NCBI GenBank assembly: GCA_019419995.1
Contig: JAHZHZ010000002.1
Span: forward strand, 63,982 to 127,981
Source: Clostridiales bacterium
GTDB lineage: Bacteria; Bacillota; Clostridia; Christensenellales; Aristaeellaceae
Direction of reading: 5' to 3'
Length of the DNA stretch: 64,000 nt
Shown: positions 51,824 through 60,838 of the stretch, piece by piece
Position numbering within the stretch: position 1 is the stretch's first letter
How the letters are laid out: every line of letters begins with the position of its first letter
Translations under genes and position numbers: made by a program
Notes under the pieces: generated by a model
Databases searched by the model: none
What the model was told of the DNA's origin: nothing
The model's input: the letters and a program-made list of their open reading frames with translations, nothing else

Positions 51824-54800
51824 TTGAGCATCAAGATGACTTGTGACGGCAATACCGCCGTCAGCCATGTCGCGTATGCATTCAGCGATGTGGCGGCAAT
51901 TTATCCCATCACCCCCTCCTCTCCCATGGCGGAAGTTGCGGATGAGTGGGCGGCACATGGCCGCACCAACCTGTATGGCCAGAAGGTAAGAGTCGCTGAA
52001 ATGCAGTCCGAAGCAGGCGCAGCGGGTGCTGTGCACGGCTCTCTGGCCGCGGGCGCGATGACCACCACTTTCACCGCTTCCCAGGGCCTGCTGCTGATGA
52101 TCCCCAACATGTACAAGATTTCCGGCGAACTGATGCCGTCCGTCTTCCATGTTTCTGCCCGTGCGCTGGCGTATCATGCGCTGTCCATCTTCGGAGATCA
52201 CTCCGACGTCATGGCCTGCCGTCAGACGGGCTTTGCGATGCTCGCCTCCAACTCTGTTCAGGAAGCGACCGACCTGGCGCTGGTGGCCCATTTGTCCGCC
52301 ATCAAGGCGTCCGTGCCCTTCCTGCACTTCTTTGACGGCTTCCGCACTAGCCACGAAATCCAGAAGATCGACGCCATTGATCCCAAGGATAGCTACGCGG
52401 AGATCAAGGATCTGGTGGATTGGGACAAGATCAAGGCTTTCCGTGAAGGCGGCCTGAACCCGGATCATCCCCACCAGCAGGGCACCGCGCAGAACCCGGA
52501 CATCTACTTCCAGGGCCGCGAAGCTGCCAATAAGTTCTATGACGCCACTCCCGACATCGTTGAAGCAGTGATGAAGCAGGTGGAGAAGCTCACCGGCCGC
52601 TCCTACAAACTGTTTGACTATGTGGGCGCCCCGGATGCCGAGCGCGTGATCATCGCCATGGGTTCCGGCTGCGACGCCATTGAAGAGACCATCAATTACC
52701 TCGCTTCCAAGGGCGAAAAGCTGGGCCTGATCAAGGTTCGCCTGTATCGTCCCTTCTCCATGAAGCATTTCCTGGCTGCCATTCCCGCCAGCTGCAAGAA
52801 GATTGCTGTGCTGGACCGCACCAAGGAATCTGGTTCTCTGGGCGAGCCCCTGTATCTGGACGTTTGCTCCGCGCTGCTTGAGGCCGGCCGCACCGGTATC
52901 AAGGTGGTGGGTGGCCGCTACGGCTTGGGCTCCAAGGAGTTCAATCCCACCATGGTCAAGGCCGTGTTCGACAACCTGGCCAAGGATGAGCCCAAGAATC
53001 ACTTCACCGTGGGTATCACCGATGACGTGACCGGCACCAGCCTGGAGCTGGGCGAGACCATCGACGCCGCGCCGGCAGGCACTGTGTCCTGCATGTTCTA
53101 CGGCCTGGGCTCTGACGGTACCGTGGGCGCCAACAAGAACTCCATCAAGATCATCGGCGATCACACCGATAAGTATGTGCAGGCTTACTTCTCCTACGAT
53201 TCGAAGAAGTCCGGCGGTATCACCGTGTCTCACCTGCGCTTTGGCGACAAGCCGATTCAGTCCACCTATCTGATCGATTCTGCGGACTTTATCGCCTGCC
53301 ACAATCCGGCGTATGTGACCATGTACGACATGGTTTCCGCGCTGAAGCAGGGCGGTACCTTCCTGCTCAACTGCCCCTGGAGCGCTGAGGAGCTTGACAA
53401 CCAGCTGCCCGCTTCCATGAAGCGTCTGCTGGCCAAGAAGGAAGCTAAGCTCTATACTGTGGACGCTATCAAGCTGGCTCGCGAGGTAGGCATGGGCAAC
53501 CGCATCAACACCATCATGCAGGCTGCCTTCTTCAAGCTGGCCAACATCATTCCCTATGATCAGGCGGATGAGTACATGAAGGCCTATGCGAAGAAGACCT
53601 ACGGCAAGAAGGGCGACGAGGTGGTCAAGAAGAACTGGGATGCTATCGACATCGCTATCTCCGGCCTGAATGAGGTCAAGGTTCCCGCTGAATGGGCGAA
53701 CGCCACCACTGGCGCAGAAGCCATGAAAGTGGAAGCAACCGAATATTTCGACAAGTTTGTGCATCCGATTCTGGCCCAGGAAGGCAATAAGCTGCCCGTG
53801 TCCATGATCGATGCCCAGGGCCGCGTGCCGGTAGGCACCACCAAGTACGAAAAGCGTGGTATCGCCGTCATGGTTCCCCAGTGGAACGTGGATGCCTGCA
53901 TCCAGTGCGGCAACTGCGCCATGGTCTGCCCCCACGCCTGCATCCGTCCCTATCTGATTGCGGACGGCACGCAGATGCCCGAGGGCTTTGTAACCAAGAA
54001 TGCTATCGGCAAGAATTTTGCTGGCTATCAGTACCGCATGCAGGTATCCCCCATGGACTGCACCGGCTGCGGCAACTGCGCAGGCGTATGCCCGGTGAAT
54101 GCCAAGGGCCAGAAGGTGGCTCTGGAAATGAAGCCGCTGGCTACTCAGCGCGATCAGGAAGCCAACTGGGAATTCGCCCAGACGCTGCCTGAGTTCAAGG
54201 GCGAGCTGAACCTGAAGCTGGTCAAGGACAGCCAGTTCAAGAAGCCTCTGTTCGAGTTCTCCGGCGCTTGCGCGGGTTGCGGCGAGACGCCCTATGTCAA
54301 GCTGGTGACCCAGCTGTTCGGCGACCGCATGATCATTGCCAACGCCACGGGCTGCTCCTCCATTTATGGCGGCAGCGCGCCCACTTGCCCCTACACCACC
54401 AATGAAGAAGGCCATGGCCCCGCTTGGGCGAACAGCCTCTTTGAGGATAATGCCGAGTTCGGCTTCGGTATGAACCTGGGCATCACCCAGCGTCGCGAGA
54501 AGCTGGCTGAGAACGTGCGCGCTTTGATTGCGGTGGATTGGTGCCAAAGCGCCATTAAGGAAGCCGGCGCTGAGTGGCTGGAAAAGATGAACGATGCAGA
54601 AGGCTCCAAGGTTGCCGGTGCCAAGTTGCTGGCTGCCTGCAAGGATGGCATCGATCTCACCGGCACTCCCTATGAGGAGAAGTGGATTGCCAATGGCAAG
54701 GTCTGTGACTGCGACGCCTGCAAGTTGGCCCGCGAAGTCATCAAGGATGCCGACCTGCTGACCAAGAAGTCCTTCTGGATCTTTGGCGGCGACGGCTGGG

Positions 54801-55393
54801 CCTATGACATTGGTTACGGCGGATTGGATCACGTGCTGGCCCAGGGCGAGGATGTCAACGTTCTGGTTCTGGATACCGAGGTGTACTCCAACACCGGCGG
54901 ACAGGCTTCCAAGTCCTCCCCGCACGCTGCAGTGGCGAAGTTTGCTGCTGCCGGCAAGCGCACCAAGAAGAAGGATCTGGGCATGATGGCCATTTCCTAC
55001 GGCTATGTTTATGTGGCGCAGGTGGCCATGTCTGATCCGGCGCAGGTGCTCAAGGCCATGCTGGAGGCTGAGGCCTATCATGGTCCGTCTCTGATCATTG
55101 CTTATGCGCCCTGCATCAACCATGGTATCCGCATGGATCAGGCTCAGGCAGAGATCAAGAAGGCTGTGGCTGCGGGCTACTGGCAGACCTACCGCTTCAA
55201 TCCGGCCGCCGAGGGCAAGAAGTTCACGCTGGATTCCAAGGATCCCACTGAGGACTATCAGGCCTTCATCAAGGGCGAGAACCGCTATGCTTCCCTGCTG
55301 CGTCAGTTCCCGGACATCGCGCCCGAGCTGTTCGAAGCCAATCAGAAGGATGCGGCGGCCCGTCTGGAATCTTACAAGAAGATGGCCGAATAA
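51824..55393 (+). CDS. nifJ: Pyruvate:ferredoxin (flavodoxin) oxidoreductase
   Basis: Single-chain enzyme of 1189 residues that oxidises pyruvate to acetyl-CoA and CO2 with ferredoxin. All domains are in order: pyruvate-binding domain (YPITPSSPMAE near the start), gamma/CoA region, two [4Fe-4S] clusters in CIQCGNCAMVCPHAC and CTGCGNCAGVCPVNA (about 685-760), the proximal cluster Cys in FSGACAGCGETPY, and the thiamine-diphosphate domain with GGDGWAYDIGYGGLDHVLA. GGAGG (51811-51815) is eight bases before a TTG start. Third positions are strongly C/G-biased, as for a highly expressed gene. It is the central fermentation enzyme of the window. Confidence 0.97.
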   Translation: MSIKMTCDGNTAVSHVAYAFSDVAAIYPITPSSPMAEVADEWAAHGRTNLYGQKVRVAEMQSEAGAAGAVHGSLAAGAMTTTFTASQGLLLMIPNMYKISGELMPSVFHVSARALAYHALSIFGDHSDVMACRQTGFAMLASNSVQEATDLALVAHLSAIKASVPFLHFFDGFRTSHEIQKIDAIDPKDSYAEIKDLVDWDKIKAFREGGLNPDHPHQQGTAQNPDIYFQGREAANKFYDATPDIVEAVMKQVEKLTGRSYKLFDYVGAPDAERVIIAMGSGCDAIEETINYLASKGEKLGLIKVRLYRPFSMKHFLAAIPASCKKIAVLDRTKESGSLGEPLYLDVCSALLEAGRTGIKVVGGRYGLGSKEFNPTMVKAVFDNLAKDEPKNHFTVGITDDVTGTSLELGETIDAAPAGTVSCMFYGLGSDGTVGANKNSIKIIGDHTDKYVQAYFSYDSKKSGGITVSHLRFGDKPIQSTYLIDSADFIACHNPAYVTMYDMVSALKQGGTFLLNCPWSAEELDNQLPASMKRLLAKKEAKLYTVDAIKLAREVGMGNRINTIMQAAFFKLANIIPYDQADEYMKAYAKKTYGKKGDEVVKKNWDAIDIAISGLNEVKVPAEWANATTGAEAMKVEATEYFDKFVHPILAQEGNKLPVSMIDAQGRVPVGTTKYEKRGIAVMVPQWNVDACIQCGNCAMVCPHACIRPYLIADGTQMPEGFVTKNAIGKNFAGYQYRMQVSPMDCTGCGNCAGVCPVNAKGQKVALEMKPLATQRDQEANWEFAQTLPEFKGELNLKLVKDSQFKKPLFEFSGACAGCGETPYVKLVTQLFGDRMIIANATGCSSIYGGSAPTCPYTTNEEGHGPAWANSLFEDNAEFGFGMNLGITQRREKLAENVRALIAVDWCQSAIKEAGAEWLEKMNDAEGSKVAGAKLLAACKDGIDLTGTPYEEKWIANGKVCDCDACKLAREVIKDADLLTKKSFWIFGGDGWAYDIGYGGLDHVLAQGEDVNVLVLDTEVYSNTGGQASKSSPHAAVAKFAAAGKRTKKKDLGMMAISYGYVYVAQVAMSDPAQVLKAMLEAEAYHGPSLIIAYAPCINHGIRMDQAQAEIKKAVAAGYWQTYRFNPAAEGKKFTLDSKDPTEDYQAFIKGENRYASLLRQFPDIAPELFEANQKDAAARLESYKKMAE

Positions 55394-55434
55394 GCCGTTA
55401 TCTTCCGGGGAATTTTCCTCTGGATGTAGCAAAG

Positions 55435-55465
55435 TCCCACCCCTGCAAAGGGGTGGGATATTTTT
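55435..55465 (+). terminator. Terminator after nifJ
   Basis: Nine-bp stem (55435-55443 with 55450-55458) followed by TATTTTT. Confidence 0.88.
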
Positions 55466-55497
55466 ATGCCCATCGTCAATCGATGCATAAAAGCTTT

Positions 55498-55526
55498 TTG
55501 ACATGTGCCGGGATTTCCATTATAAT
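55498..55526 (+). promoter_or_regulatory. Promoter of the 5'-nucleotidase gene
   Basis: TTGACA (55498-55503), 17 bases, TATAAT (55521-55526): perfect consensus. Confidence 0.88.
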
Positions 55527-55565
55527 GAAAATGGTAACAAAACAAAGAAAGGCGGTTGAATCACC

Positions 55566-57179
55566 ATGACGAAAAAGTTGCTGACTCTACTTCTGGTTGT
55601 TTCCATGCTGATCTTCGGTTTTGCGGTAGCAGAGGAGACGGAGCATCCCCCAGTAGCGGTGCTCTATACCAACGACGTGCATTGCGGCATCGATGAAACG
55701 ATTGGCTATGCAGGATTGAAGGCCTATGAGCGGGCTTTGGAAGATGCAGGCTATCAGGTAGCTATTGTGGACAATGGCGACGCTGTTCAGGGTGGCCCTG
55801 TGGGAACTCTGTCCAAGGGAAGCTACATTATCGACATCATGAATTATGTGGGTTACGATGTGGCCACCATTGGTAATCATGAGTTTGATTACGGCATGGA
55901 TCAGTTCATGGCCCTGAGGGAAAAGGCGCAGTTTCCCTATGTTTCTGCCAACTTCTGCGATATGGAAGGTAATCCTGTGTTGGATCCCTACGTGATATTG
56001 GAGCTGGGCGATTGGAAGATTGCTTTTGTGGGTGCGTCTACCCCGGAAACCTTCACCAAGTCCACGCCTACGTACTTCCAGGACGAGGCAGGCAATTATA
56101 TTTATAGCTTCTGTCAGGGTGAGGAGGGAGAAAACCTCTATGCGGCCGTGCAAAAGGCTGTGGATGCAGCCCGTGCAGAGGGTGCAGACTATGTGTTTGT
56201 GCTAAGCCATCTGGGCATAGAAGCTTCCAGCATCCCCTATACTTCCAGCGATTTGATCGTCAATACCCGGGGAATCGATGCTGTGCTGGATGGACATTCC
56301 CATTCTGTGATCGAACAGGAAATGGTGAAAAATGCAGATGGCGAGGAGGTATTGCTGACTTCTACGGGCACAAAGCTGGAAAATGTAGGCGTTTTGACGA
56401 TTGCTGCGGATGGAAGTCTTTCCACGGCACTGCATGGTGAATCTCTGTTCAAGGATGCAGAAGCGGTGGGATACATTAAGGCCATCCAGAGCCAGTACGA
56501 AGATACACTCAATCAGGTGGTAGCTACCACGGAAGTGGAGCTTACGGTGAATGATCCAGCTACCGGTGAGCGCGCCGTGCGCAGTGCCGAGACCAATCTG
56601 GGTGATTTGTGCGCCGATGCCTACCGCTATGTGTTGGGCGCAGATATTGCCTTTGTCAATGGTGGAGGTGTGCGTGCTAACATTGAAGCTGGGGAAATTA
56701 CATATGGAGATATTCTCAACGTGCATCCCTTTGGAAATATGGCCTGCGTGGTGGAGACTACTGGTCAGCAGATTCTGGATGCGCTGGAGATGAGCGTAAA
56801 AAATCTGCCCGCGGAGAGCGGAGGATTTTTACAGGTGTCTGGTTTGAGTTTCGAAATCGATATGGGCGTGGATTCCACAGTGGTCGTGGATGACAAGGAG
56901 AATTTTGTAGAAGTGAGTGGAGAACGCCGTGTACGCAACGTATTGGTAAATGGTGAACCCATTGATCCCGATGGGACCTATACGCTGGCTTCCCACAATT
57001 ATATGCTCAAGAGTGGCGGCGATGGTATGAACATGTTCATAAATGATGCGCTGCTACAGGACGAAGTGCTCATCGATAATCAGGTGCTGATCAATTATAT
57101 CATCGATACGCTCGGTGGCGCAGTGGGCGAGGAATACGCAGATCCCTATGGACAGGGACGCATTGTATTTGTTGAGTAA
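55566..57179 (+). CDS. Secreted 5'-nucleotidase/UshA-like metallophosphatase
   Basis: Extracytoplasmic enzyme of 537 residues. The signal peptide is residues 1-22 (MTKKLLTLLLVVSMLIFGFA). The N-terminal calcineurin-like domain has YTNDVHC, VDNGDAVQGG, TIGNHEFDYG and a VLDGHSHS metal site; the C-terminal substrate-binding domain has NLGDLCADAYR, NGGGVRANIEAGEITYGD and ASHNYMLKSGGDG. It should release phosphate and nucleosides from nucleotides or UDP-sugars outside the cell. No LPXTG anchor. Very strong promoter and terminator flank it; with the alkaline phosphatase it gives the cell two secreted phosphatases. Confidence 0.93.
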   Translation: MTKKLLTLLLVVSMLIFGFAVAEETEHPPVAVLYTNDVHCGIDETIGYAGLKAYERALEDAGYQVAIVDNGDAVQGGPVGTLSKGSYIIDIMNYVGYDVATIGNHEFDYGMDQFMALREKAQFPYVSANFCDMEGNPVLDPYVILELGDWKIAFVGASTPETFTKSTPTYFQDEAGNYIYSFCQGEEGENLYAAVQKAVDAARAEGADYVFVLSHLGIEASSIPYTSSDLIVNTRGIDAVLDGHSHSVIEQEMVKNADGEEVLLTSTGTKLENVGVLTIAADGSLSTALHGESLFKDAEAVGYIKAIQSQYEDTLNQVVATTEVELTVNDPATGERAVRSAETNLGDLCADAYRYVLGADIAFVNGGGVRANIEAGEITYGDILNVHPFGNMACVVETTGQQILDALEMSVKNLPAESGGFLQVSGLSFEIDMGVDSTVVVDDKENFVEVSGERRVRNVLVNGEPIDPDGTYTLASHNYMLKSGGDGMNMFINDALLQDEVLIDNQVLINYIIDTLGGAVGEEYADPYGQGRIVFVE

Positions 57180-57207
57180 ATATTGTTCTTGCAGGTGAGA
57201 ACGCTGC

Positions 57208-57244
57208 AACACCCGGAAATTCGCATGAATTTCCGGGTGTTTTT
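57208..57244 (+). terminator. Terminator after 5'-nucleotidase gene
   Basis: Fifteen-bp perfect stem (57208-57222 with 57227-57241) followed by TTTT. Confidence 0.9.
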
Positions 57245-57589
57245 GGCAGTTGGGGTGCTCTTTTAACCAAGGTAGCTGTAAAGAGATTTGATTTTTCGAA
57301 TCCGAGATCCCCAATAAGTTCTTGTCTGCCTGTCATTCTTTTTCGCGGCTTGCCAAATCCATAATCATTGATAGGTTAGATATATGCTGCGGGGGCATTT
57401 CCGTGGCCTGTTTTAGCATGGCACAGATTAGCCACCAAACTAATTAACCGGTAGATCCTAGCTTTAGGTCTTCATTCATACGGGTAGTTTTTCTCGCAGC
57501 AGTATCTCGGAATTTGCAGCTATTCGATGTACATAACTATTCTTAGTTGGCTATCTCCGGCCCAACGGGAGAATTTTCATGGAACAATA
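57245..57589. other. Intergenic stretch with a possible gene remnant
   Basis: No complete gene. On the minus strand a 36-codon frame ends at 57333 and reads MLKQATEMPPQHISNLSMIM near its end, which has the look of the C-terminal helix of a larger protein, but it has no ribosome site and stops upstream. I treat it as a possible decayed gene end. AT-rich surroundings and loss of codon structure fit an accessory boundary. Confidence 0.35.
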
Positions 57590-58243
57590 TCAGCTATGTG
57601 CGCCCCTTCGATACATATCGTTGCGAACGGAATCCAGACACGAATCAGGAACAATGCCGTGAGATCGGAATGAAGCTACGGCTTCGCTCATTGCATGGAA
57701 ATTGAGGGCTGTGCCCTCGCTATCCGGCACATAGTCGGCGGCGCGGGTGGGATTAATTCCGAACCGTTCTGCAGTACCCACGGCGTCGATGTTCGCTCCC
57801 AGAAAAATAAATTCCCACCCATATTTGGACTTTTGACGCTCAATCAGTTTTTTTATTTGGGAGACAGAGTATTCTCGGCTTGCGTTTTCCTCACCGTCTG
57901 TGATGATGACGAACAGTACTCTTTCCGCACGGAACGCTCTTGCCGTGTTCTTCTGCACAGTTGTGATTTTATGGATACTCCTGCCGATGGCGTCCAACAA
58001 TGCGGTGGAACCGCCTACATGATATTCTTTCTCTGTCATGGGCTGTACAGCTCGGATATCAATGCGGTCGTGAAGTAGCTCATAGTGGTGGTCAAAGAGC
58101 ACTGTTGTGATTTTACATTCACCTTCAAGTGCCCGTTGTCTTTGCATCATGGCGTTAAATCCGCCGATGGTGTCCCGCTCCAGTCCTGCCATGGAACCGC
58201 TCTTGTCCAGGATAAATACCAATTCCGTTAGCTTTTTCTTCAT
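57590..58243 (-). CDS. Von Willebrand factor A domain protein (TerY-like)
   Basis: Cytoplasmic VWA protein of 217 residues. The MIDAS motif starts at Asp13 (FILDKSGSMAG), with the conserved Thr in GGSTALLDAIG and Asp in FVIITDGEENAS. The size and lack of extra domains match TerY-type VWA proteins found in stress-response and other accessory clusters. GGGAGG lies eight bases before the ATG, and its bases are part of an 8-bp stem (58255-58262 with 58281-58288) that could mask the ribosome site. It lies 77 bases downstream of the macro-domain gene in the same direction, so co-transcription is probable. Confidence 0.88.
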   Translation of the reverse strand: MKKKLTELVFILDKSGSMAGLERDTIGGFNAMMQRQRALEGECKITTVLFDHHYELLHDRIDIRAVQPMTEKEYHVGGSTALLDAIGRSIHKITTVQKNTARAFRAERVLFVIITDGEENASREYSVSQIKKLIERQKSKYGWEFIFLGANIDAVGTAERFGINPTRAADYVPDSEGTALNFHAMSEAVASFRSHGIVPDSCLDSVRNDMYRRGAHS

Positions 58244-58320
58244 TATGAAAACCTCCCGCTCTCTAAGATGGCTACATTATAGAGCGGGACAGTTTGTTAA
58301 AGGTCGCTTTAAAAGCGACA

Positions 58321-59310
58321 TCAGCAGGAACCCAGCAGGGGTTGATCGTATTGGAACAGGGTTTCATTAATCGTAAAGATATTATATTCTCTGTGAACAA
58401 TAAAGTATTCTACTATTACATCAAACTTTTGGCTGTGAGATAGCGCATAACCAGCTCGCTCCAGAAGATCATCCGTCTCTTTTAAATTTAGTTCCAACGC
58501 AACGGCTAAAGCCAGCACAGTGCGTTTTCCGGGTAGATACCCCTTACCTGTCCGTATTTTGGAAAATAGCTTGCGGTCAATGTTGGCTCGCTTGTAAACC
58601 TCTACGTCCGTCTTTCCACTGGCATCAATCAGCCGCAGAAGGGCAATATGAAACGGTTCATCCAGATTTCCGATCAGATCATCTAAGCCCGCCGTCGTTC
58701 CTTGAGACGGAGCTATCGCAGCGCTCAATGCCTCACTTTCAACATTTAGCAGCCCACGCCGCGGGGTGCTGTGTGCCGAGATATAGTTCTCATCAATATA
58801 GCTTTCAATTACGCCCAGCAACTCTTTGCTGATGACAAAGGATGCCTTGTCAAATACGGCTAGATAAATATCCATATCATACTGTTCCAGGAAATTCCCA
58901 ATGGCGCTAGTGGCAACCTGTAGTGCCTCCTCCTTGGGATATCCATAGATTCCGCTTGAAATCAGAGGGAAAGCGATGCTGGTGCACTTGTGCTTTAAAG
59001 CAAGATTGAGAGATGCTGTGTAGGCTGAGCGGAGCAGACGTTCACTCTGCCGGGGATCCCAATGGCTGTATACGGGACCTGCAGCATGGATAATATATTT
59101 TGCTGGGAGATTAAATCCGCGGGTGATGGCAGCTTCGCCCGTCTGAATGGGGGCGAGTTTTCTACAGGCTGCCTGCAAAGAATTGGAGCCCGCTGCTTGG
59201 AAAATTGCACCGCATACACCACCACCCACGGCTAGTTCAGTGTTGGCAGCATTGACAATGGCATCCACGTGCATTTTGGTAATGTCTTGGCGCACGATGG
59301 TAAAAGGCAT
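58321..59310 (-). CDS. Macro domain fused to C-terminal helix-turn-helix-like domain
   Basis: Protein of 329 residues. Residues 1-170 are a macro domain (ADP-ribose binding or hydrolysis): VRQDITKMHVDAIVNAANTE, GGGVCGAIFQAAG and FPLISSGIYGYPKEEAL. Residues about 215-329 form a helical domain whose DVEVYKRANIDRKLFSKIRT then GKRTVLALAVALELNLKET resembles an XRE-like helix-turn-helix. The frame is open to 59430, but GGAGG before ATG 59310 and the normal macro start set the N-terminus. It is followed by the VWA gene. ADP-ribosylation signalling or toxin reversal is a family-level possibility only. Confidence 0.85.
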   Translation of the reverse strand: MPFTIVRQDITKMHVDAIVNAANTELAVGGGVCGAIFQAAGSNSLQAACRKLAPIQTGEAAITRGFNLPAKYIIHAAGPVYSHWDPRQSERLLRSAYTASLNLALKHKCTSIAFPLISSGIYGYPKEEALQVATSAIGNFLEQYDMDIYLAVFDKASFVISKELLGVIESYIDENYISAHSTPRRGLLNVESEALSAAIAPSQGTTAGLDDLIGNLDEPFHIALLRLIDASGKTDVEVYKRANIDRKLFSKIRTGKGYLPGKRTVLALAVALELNLKETDDLLERAGYALSHSQKFDVIVEYFIVHREYNIFTINETLFQYDQPLLGSC

Positions 59311-59481
59311 GCTATACCTCCTCTTTCGTAACTTAGTATGATGAGCGTTTTTCCTTGCCTGAGGCGAGAACTTTCGATATATTCCGGCAAATTTATCCCG
59401 TCCCTTCCAGCGTATCATTTGCGACTTCAACTGTCAAGATCATGCTAGCTTAATTGAAATCGTTAAATTGAAAGCAGCTTT

Positions 59482-60513
59482 TTATCGCTGGTCACTGACG
59501 GTAGCGTTGCTGTTGCTGGCTTCCAGCGTTGCGAGCGGATCATATGGTGCTCCCGTTGCCGTACCTGGTAGCAGTGCTAAATCAACCGCGTTTGTCGGAT
59601 TTCCCCAGGAATTGCCCGAAAATAAAAAAGTTGCCTGGTCCACCACATAACCGCGAGAGTTATATGCAACGTTGTTAATAATCGTTCCAGTGGAACCTGG
59701 GTTTAAATACGCCGGTTGACGTAGAGTATGAAAAACATTGCCGCGTACCAGCAGGTTTGTTGCGCCCCCTTGTGTCACAAATCCCCGGTTTACGACCCAT
59801 GTTGAGGAATCACCGGGTTGATTTGGTCCATAAATTATACAATTTATAATCTGGTTGCCGTCTCCGGAAACCTGAATGAATTCTACGGGATATGGATTAT
59901 CGCTGGTGATGGTGAGCCCATTAATGGTATCGTCTCCTCCGTTTAATAAAAATGGTACGATAGGAGCTTGAAGCAAAATAACTGTCCCTGCTGTACCTTG
60001 GATGGTTATCCCTGGCGTGTTCACTGTGATTTGCTGTACGATGGGATAGGTGCCCCGCAAAACATGTATAACGCCGCCGGGTGGGACAACTGTCAGGGCC
60101 TGCTCTATGGTTTGAAATGGCGCATTTTGACTGCCATTTCCATCCGGAATTGCACCTGCCTGCACATATAAATCATAAGGATTTTGACCGATGCCTCCGG
60201 CGGGTCCCGTGGGTCCAGTGGGTCCGGGGAGTCCGGTAGGGCCGGTAGGACCGGTAGGGCCGGGGAGCCCAGTTGCTCCGACTGGTCCGGTGGGTCCGGG
60301 GAGTCCGGCTGTGCCGGTGGGTCCGGTGGGTCCGGGGAGTCCGGCTGTGCCCGTGGGTCCGGTGGGTCCGGGGAGTCCGGCTGCGCCAGTGGGTCCGGTG
60401 GGGCCAGGAAGTCCGACAGGACCGGTGGGTCCTGTTGGCCCTAAAACAGGATACATCTGGCAACATGATATACAGCAGTTCTTGCAGAATCTGTTTTTGT
60501 TATTACAATACAT
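59482..60513 (-). CDS. Collagen-like surface protein with beta-helix C-terminus
   Basis: Protein of 343 residues. The first 24 residues are cysteine-rich (seven Cys, for example CKNCCISCC) and contain no signal peptide. Residues 25-107 are seven Gly-Pro-Thr collagen-type units of 12 residues. Residues about 110-343 look like a right-handed parallel beta-helix (GTYPIVQQITVNTPGITIQG, QIINCIIYG, NLLVRGNVFHTL). This plan recalls exosporium BclA-type and other spore-surface proteins. GGAGG lies twelve bases before ATG 60513, longer than usual; a frame upstream to 60606 is not favoured. A sporulation-type promoter motif lies just upstream. Confidence 0.85.
   Translation of the reverse strand: MYCNNKNRFCKNCCISCCQMYPVLGPTGPTGPVGLPGPTGPTGAAGLPGPTGPTGTAGLPGPTGPTGTAGLPGPTGPVGATGLPGPTGPTGPTGLPGPTGPTGPAGGIGQNPYDLYVQAGAIPDGNGSQNAPFQTIEQALTVVPPGGVIHVLRGTYPIVQQITVNTPGITIQGTAGTVILLQAPIVPFLLNGGDDTINGLTITSDNPYPVEFIQVSGDGNQIINCIIYGPNQPGDSSTWVVNRGFVTQGGATNLLVRGNVFHTLRQPAYLNPGSTGTIINNVAYNSRGYVVDQATFLFSGNSWGNPTNAVDLALLPGTATGAPYDPLATLEASNSNATVSDQR
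60193..60441 (-). repeat. 36-bp tandem repeats encoding Gly-Pro-Thr units
   Basis: Almost seven copies of a 36-bp unit encode GPTGPTG-x-x-GLP variants. Such arrays change copy number by slippage. Confidence 0.93.
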
Positions 60514-60546
60514 AGAAACTTGAACCCTCCAGTTTGAGCCTTGCAA

Positions 60547-60573
60547 TATTCTATGGTATTGAAAAAAATTAGT
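60547..60573 (-). promoter_or_regulatory. Candidate sigma-K-type promoter of collagen-like gene
   Basis: Minus strand CATAGAATA (60547-60555) fits the mother-cell sigma -10 pattern CATAnnnTA, with an AC (60572-60573) sixteen bases upstream. It would start transcription near 60540, 27 bases before the gene. The motif is short and AT-rich, so chance is possible. Nothing else was seen in 60574-60789. Confidence 0.4.
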
Positions 60574-60789
60574 TCCGACTTTTTTATGACAATTGATATG
60601 CATCAAAAAAAGTTTGAAGGGGCAAATTTGGATTAATTTATCAAAATGAATTTAATAACATTTCGGGGATAAAAAATTGGATATGCGGGTTAGGTTTAGA
60701 GTGGTAGCTTTGGCATGGAAAAATTACGAGAATGAATCGTATCGGCAAGGCTAAAAATGACAAAGCTAGATGCTGGTGTTTACAAAAAA

Positions 60790-60819
60790 ACGCTCTCTCT
60801 TTCATGCCAGAGAGAGCGT
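60790..60819 (-). terminator. Terminator of DUF4303 gene
   Basis: Eleven-bp stem (60790-60800 with 60809-60819) followed on the minus strand by TTTTTTT. Confidence 0.85.
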
Positions 60820-60838
60820 GTCAGGTTTTCTACAAAAA

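Noticed and set aside
51821..55504. Very long open frame (1227 codons) antisense to nifJ
   Set aside because: It is a shadow of the strongly C/G-biased third positions of nifJ; it is full of low-complexity His/Gly/Leu runs and has no family resemblance.
57295..57305. TTCGAATCC, a T-loop-like string suggesting a tRNA
   Set aside because: No acceptor stem, anticodon arm or CCA end can be paired around it on either strand.
60193..60441. Regular 36-bp repeats resembling a CRISPR array
   Set aside because: There are no unique spacers; the units are contiguous and encode Gly-Pro-Thr collagen repeats.
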